A stretch of DNA of 64,000 nucleotides. It comes from Paramacrobiotus metropolitanus (Eukaryota > Tardigrada > Eutardigrada > Parachela > Macrobiotidae). Below, one piece after another: positions 58,601 through 64,000 of this stretch (position 1 is the first letter of the stretch; each line of letters begins with the position of its first letter). The stretch lies in the NCBI RefSeq assembly GCF_019649055.1, contig NW_026570226.1, forward strand, positions 1,984,001 through 2,048,000, given 5' to 3'. A program made the position numbers and the translations under genes. The notes under the pieces are model-generated. The model did not search any database. It saw only the letters and a program-made list of their open reading frames with translations, and was not told the DNA's origin.

Positions 58601-61600
58601 AGCCTCCGCGTCATCTTCCTTTATCGGTTGATCATCTCCGCATTTTTCGTCCTCTATATTTTTGCGTAAATGTGTTGGCGAAAATGCTTGCAATTTCCGC
58701 AAATGATTCATCGTTGTGAATGCCATAATTTAATTTGCAAAACAGCTATAAGAAACGCAATAATGCGAATCCAGTAATTAAAATTATCGAAAGCTGTTGT
58801 AGGAAATGTCAAAATGAAAATACTGATCAAAATGTGCACGAAAGTGCATTGCACTTAATATTAACCTAAATAAAAGAGTATAGCATCTTCACAAATTTCG
58901 GGAAGGCACAGGTTCGAGGAATTACACCATGCACACTAATCCAGGTGATTATGAAATGGGACACTGTAGGACGATACTGGCTACGTGCATTGTCTAACAT
59001 ATTATAGCACGCCCATTCGATACACGACTGACCAGTGGCTATTTGCCGCTAGGAGATGCACTGCTGCATCGTGCAGTCAGGTACAGGAGCAGAATGTGGC
59101 TGCCGAGTGCTGCGGCTACTGGGGCAACTTCATTCAGTGTGCGTTGTGATGTAAGTGATTTGTTTCTATTCTATTGTATCCAGAACAAATGCATGCAAGG
59201 TAAAGTATATACGAATCAGGTCCACACAAAGCGGTCGCGACCCAATCCCAGTTCTACAGAGCGGAAATACCAGGAATGACAATCCTACCGGCATATATAC
59301 AGTATCTTAAACGATTGAGAGTTTTCAAATAGCAAAACGATTATATATGACAATCCAGCTTTTGCAAATAGAACTGAAATCACAAATCAAACTAAGCAAC
59401 TTCTTTTCTGTACTACGGTGCTTCTGACAACCTATTTGAACTAACGATTAAGTAAATACAAACACATATTACAACACATATGTCACAACTCGTGGCGCTA
59501 CGAAAGACTGAATAAAGGTCACCGTCAGCAGGAAACCTGCTCATAATACAAATCATCAAGGGCGGAAAACCTACCGGATAGGACTGCCACAAAAACAATT
59601 TCTGCACCTTTCGTTCAACAACGATCCTGATTGCATTTTTATGACGTTAAGACAATAACGCTAAGATAACCACAGATTGCAAAAAAAACTTGTGAGGGAT
59701 AAACAAGAACTACTATTGTAAGGACCCCCAGCTTTCGCTATGAGAATGACGGGATTATACTCCAATAAAGCGTACAGAACTCTAGAGCAAAGCGCTTCCT
59801 CATGAAGTAAGATAGTGATGCAACGGAATATACAGATAGTCAGATAATAACTAAACAGTTGGTACATAATATATGAAATGTCACCAAAGAAAGTCTGTCG
59901 GTGGTGAACCACTACTGTATAATGCTCGCGATGGGATTATGGTGTTAATTGCCACCGGAGCATGCCATTTTATGGATAGTAGCCTATAGGTCCCTACCAT
60001 ACACTGCTTAGCGGCTCAAAAACCGATCCAGGCTATTTAGATAAAATTTCTCCATAAAGTAAACACAAGAGAACCGTTAGCATATTTACCTGCCATGAAT
60101 TGAGAAAGGACATTGTGTATGTATGTGCCGGGGCGCTGTTGGCGGCTATATATCGGACTAGCTGTGTAAGATCAAGGGACACAGAGAGATGGAGGATCCG
60201 GAAGCTCCCAGCAAGAATACTTTGGCCCAAGAGAAGGAAATGATGGATCTGAAGAGTGCGCGGGAATAAGCGCACACGCTGGCGCAACGGTGTATAAACT
60301 CGCCGAAGGGTGGACGGCGTAGTGTCGGCAAAAAAGGCTACTTTATACACACACCAGAGATTTCGTCATAGGAAGATCCTCTACCTCCGTTATGCGTAGT
60401 AACTATATGAGCTGATGTTGGCTGGGGGTTGTAGAATTTGGTTGTGAGCTGTGGGTGCGCGTATATGTGTCCTTAACAGAAAAGACAAGAGGATGCGATA
60501 TATGAGATTTGGTTAAAAGCGAACTAAAGCCCGAAGGGTTCCACTAGAAACAACATATCCGCCATGTGTCGTATGGAAATGTCTCCAGATGGACCAATGT
60601 TGCTTTTACCCGAGCTGATCAGGACGGAAGCTGGTGGCTGTGAAAATGGCCTGTAGGTATTATTTGCCGACATGTTTCCCTTCCTGTTACCATCATTTTA
60701 ATTCCATCAGAAGATGAAAGCAGCAGAATTTTTCCTCCCACTTTAATCCTTGGCAATGTATACGAATTGGAGTGGATAGTGTATGTATGCTAACCAAGGG
60801 ATCCCTTCTAGTTTGTCCCGGGTTACTTGTCGCCGGAGAAGCCCCGGTGACATATACATACAAAATGTGGATGTACGCCGGCCGCTTTTCCTATTACACC
60901 GCCTCTGTCATTTGACACTCGCGCCGAGCGTGCGCGGATTCACGGGTTAACCTTCTGTTGCGCTTTGCACCGGATATGCACATGGGAGTATAATTATCGT
61001 GATTTCCGCCATAATGCAATCTGGCAACTGTTGAAATTTTATTATGGAATCGCTGTGTAGATTACGCCAAGCCATTATTAGCCGTCGCAAACGATATTGG
61101 TGAAAAGCTGTCCCTCGTCGTGCTAACGAAATTGTTCATGTGTTGTCGCAAATTGTTAGCATATAATTAACTACAGATTAAATACTGCAGTAAATATATA
61201 GTGTGCACTATACAGGTTTTGAAGCATCTGATTGTAATACAGTAATACATTAATATACAACAGATTTTATCACATATAATTTAGCACATCACAATTTTGT
61301 GAGAAGGTAATCTGGATTGAATGATTAAATGTATTTAATCACAGTTAATTGTGGGTGCACGTCCCTCCCATTTTGGGTTTATGGCCGTTTGTCGGTTTTC
61401 ATTGGTTTGCTGGGTGGCCTTGTTTCCTCAGATTCGGAGATTCTGAGATGTTTGCTCGTTGCTGGAGAGTTGTGTGCTTTCTTGAACTCATTTTCTGCAG
61501 TTTTGGCAAGGGAAATTTTTCTCCCTCCCGCCCATTCCCATTGCATTGTTGTTGTTTGTTCTGTTTGTTACATTTATGGCATTTATTTTGATCACGTTGA

Positions 61601-62531
61601 TGGTTGTGCTATTAAAGGGGGGCTGACGGGCCTGCGCCCAGAAGTCTTCCAGTTCCGGCAACATTATGCTCGCATCTCGCAGTAGACACCCACAATTAAT
61701 GCTGTTACTAACGTCTCCACGATATACGTTACGTACTAATCTTCTCATGGTCAGTATTAACTGTTTCATTAAAAATTTTCTAGTAATTTCCAACAATGGA
61801 ATTCACCCACGATAACTGCAATCTCACTCCTCCAGAATCTAATTAGCTTAATAGTGGGGATCTTGATCCTGTTTCCGATTGAAGCTTTAATGACCATGTT
61901 TGCTTTCCATATCCCTTTTGATGCCCTGTCATTCTGCAGTGTGTAATAGGGTTAATTGGAACTCAGGTGAATCCATTTATGAATGGTCCACGTGCTCCCA
62001 TTTCCGGTATGGGATCATAAGCGGATTGGAGAATACTTTTGCTGACACGTTACATTACTAACACACAGTAATATTGAACACAACATACAAGGAATAGAGA
62101 GCGCAAATGAAGACCATCTACAACATAAAGTAATATATTACACAAAATTAATACATATTATTATTATTATTATCACTCTACAGTAGCCAATAATATCAAT
62201 TACTCTTTACAGTATATAATTGTCATATAATTATTAAAGTAACATTATTAAAGTAACGACAACATATTATTAAAGTAACGATAACATTGTCCGGTTTACC
62301 ATGCACCTTTCACAGTATTAGCAAAAAAATTTTCCAAAACAAACATTGTTTATAAAACAGCTATTTGGTGACTAACAAAGGGTTGTGGTAACTAGTAAGT
62401 ATGAAGCAAAACAAACTTTGACACACATTCACATAATTGTAATGAAACCGTAAGGGGGAATAAAATCATTTGATACCTTTCCGTTTGGTGTATTAAATTA
62501 AATTAATTAATGTGAGTATAATTAAGGGTGC
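52660..62531. promoter_or_regulatory. AP-2 5' region and gene-poor upstream flank
   Basis: About 9.9 kb with no supported gene. The AP-2 promoter and possibly non-coding first exons lie at the left end; GC-rich patches occur near 52900-53010, 57770-57830 and 60890-60960. The longest ORFs (118 codons at 56753-57109 minus and 61329-61685 plus) show no domain and are probably chance. Such a flank is typical for a developmental regulator, so enhancers are likely, but that is inference. Confidence 0.4.
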
Positions 62532-63281
62532 GGCTATTGCCGCTACCTCGCGTCACCTTTTGGCTAGTCTCACCATCTTTAACCACATCTAAACTATTCC
62601 CACTACATTTTTTAAATGAATTCTAACACCACCTTTTTGACTATTATTATTGTCACCGCCTTCACGCACCTGTTTTGGCTAGTCCCATCTGTTTGTTGCA
62701 TTTATTGCTGTAATGCATTTTTATTGCGACTGCGATGTCTTGCTAACTGCAGAAACATTTCCATAGACCGGAAGAATACGTTGATAAAATTGTTTGTATG
62801 CGCTCCACCAGTCCTCAAACCATGGCGGAAGCCTAATGACCAGTGACCACATTTCTCGACGGTTGTACCGATGGATCGCCATATGCATATAGGTCTGCAT
62901 TTCTTCCGGCAATAATGTAATACATACCGCTCAATTTTTCCGAAGGTCTCGACCTTGTTACAGAGATTGCGTATTGCCGGTTGCAGTACTAACAGTCTAC
63001 CACTGCCGGCATTTAAATGTCTTAATGTCTTAAACGCTTATTGTTATGTATATTATTACTCTTCAATATTATTACTACTCAGAAGACCCTGTAATTAAAT
63101 TCAGTTACTTGCACAGAATTATATGAAGTGGAATTAGCCAAAAGGGGGTGCCGCAGGGGGGGGGATAGCCAAAGGTAATGCAGAAAATATTAATATTTAA
63201 AAAAATGTGGTGCGAATAGTCAAAACGTGGTGAAAGCTGGTGATAATAGCCACAGGTGTTGCTAAGGTGCTAAGAATAGCC
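62532..63281. mobile_element. long terminal-inverted-repeat (foldback-like) element
   Basis: The left arm (62532-62690) and right arm (63127-63281) are diverged inverted copies. The right arm and the complement of the left arm both carry, in the same order, a TTTAAAAAATGT stretch, GAATAGT, GATGGTGA or GCTGGTGA, and a terminal AATAGCC. Each arm is built of loose repeats of TAGCCAAAAGGTG. About 440 bp lie between the arms, including the ORF at 62721-62912. Target-site duplications could not be fixed. Long inverted repeats with internal reiteration resemble foldback or Galileo-type DNA elements. Confidence 0.6.
62721..62945 (-). CDS. ORF fragment between inverted repeats, unknown
   Basis: The minus frame is open from about 62945 to a stop at 62721. 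From the Met at 62906 it encodes about 61 residues of protein-like sequence (MAIHRYNRREMWSLVIRL, PPWFEDWWSAYKQF). No family is recognised. It may be a remnant of the gene carried by the surrounding inverted-repeat element, or a terminal exon of a gene further right. Confidence 0.35.
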
Positions 63282-64000
63282 ATTTCAGAAAATTAAAATT
63301 CATCAAGTCGCTATGTCAAAATCGGAAATCGAGTATAAGGGCCGGGGCAAATAAATAGTGCCGACAGGAGAAAGGAGAGAAGAAAAACTAAGGAGCGCAA
63401 AGAGCGTTAATGTTTTTTGGAAAAATATACTTTGTTTTTTGTATACGTAAAAGATTTCTTCACCATGAGACCAGAAGACAGAGAGCATTCCAGAAAAAGC
63501 CGGGAAACATGTACAGCTGGCTAGGTAAAGACAGCGATTTCTTCAAATAGGAAAGCTCAAATTTTGACTACAGATGTACTCCGATAAAAACAAGCTTTGC
63601 ATAGTGGTAAACAAAAGGATAAATATGATTTACACTTATGATCATAATATTACTGCGCTCATAGTGCAGTCAATTACAGTGATACTAACTCGTAAATTTG
63701 TTTTAAATACTGTCAAGCACGTACTGCTTCTGCAGTATGGTTTATACGGCACACACCAACTCAACACGCCAGTTCCTATAACGGAAGAGCAGAGAGCTTT
63801 TTGTTGAGTTCGTAGTGTAGTACGTATATCACATGATTGTGAGTTAATTTGTACATGATCTACCATCCGCTAAAATTTTTATACATCCGCTTTCCGTCGA
63901 CAGCCATTGTTAGGGACACGTAGCAGGATTACTTGAGTTATCACACCTATCTGAAATCGATAACATACGTATGGACAATTATCCTGGTTTGCTGCCGGCG
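63282..64000. other. unassigned right end
   Basis: Short ORFs at 63303-63488, 63574-63807 and 63642-63866 overlap one another on both strands and show no domain. Nothing else supported. Confidence 0.4.

Noticed and set aside
61329-61685. 118-codon plus ORF as a membrane protein gene
   Set aside because: Hydrophobic, but overlapping frames are also open, and no homologous motif, promoter or splice site is seen.

Overview
The window is eukaryotic, from a compact animal genome. Genes are split by many short GT-AG introns (most 40-300 nt), GC is moderate, and the gene complement is metazoan: Dicer, Integrator subunit 11, transcription factor AP-2, TMEM170 and a class A GPCR. A small-genome invertebrate, probably an ecdysozoan, fits; a tardigrade is one possibility, but nothing in the sequence proves the phylum. 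Exon models below were joined by hand from splice signals, reading phase and family conservation. All multi-exon models given as CDS keep phase across every junction and end at a stop.

Layout. 1-4760 is repeat DNA: a 30-bp motif with a 38-bp perfect hairpin, then a degenerate 31-bp minisatellite that flanks on both sides a 147-bp satellite organised as a 294-bp higher-order repeat. 5555-8185 (minus) is a broken Maverick/Polinton-type family B DNA polymerase. 9393-11899 (minus) is an unrecognised secreted glycoprotein in four exons. 13097-17088 (minus) is a complete 14-exon INTS11 with a 12-nt microexon. 18821-20023 (minus) is an intronless class A GPCR. 21976-22881 (plus) is a two-exon secreted glycine/glutamine-rich protein with a clear TATA box. 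23468-27291 (minus) is a five-exon RRM plus C-terminal RING protein. A 231-bp PIF/Harbinger-like MITE lies at 28178-28408. 29162-30206 (minus) is TMEM170. 30629-39850 (plus) is a complete 20-exon Dicer, head-to-head with TMEM170, carrying an intact ORF1-only retroelement with a 14-bp target-site duplication in intron 4. 40621-52659 (minus) is a seven-exon AP-2 gene, convergent with Dicer. 52660-64000 is mostly non-coding, with a long-inverted-repeat element near 62532-63281.

The genes do not form one pathway. Dicer (small-RNA production) and INTS11 (the nuclease that cleaves snRNA and other nascent RNAs) are both RNA-processing nucleases, and the RRM-RING protein is a likely RNA-binding ubiquitin ligase. 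AP-2 is a developmental regulator with large introns and an 11-kb gene-poor upstream flank. The most unusual items are the nucleosome-length satellite nested in a minisatellite, the ORF1-only insertion in Dicer, the RRM-RING architecture, and the inverted-repeat element at 62.5-63.3 kb.
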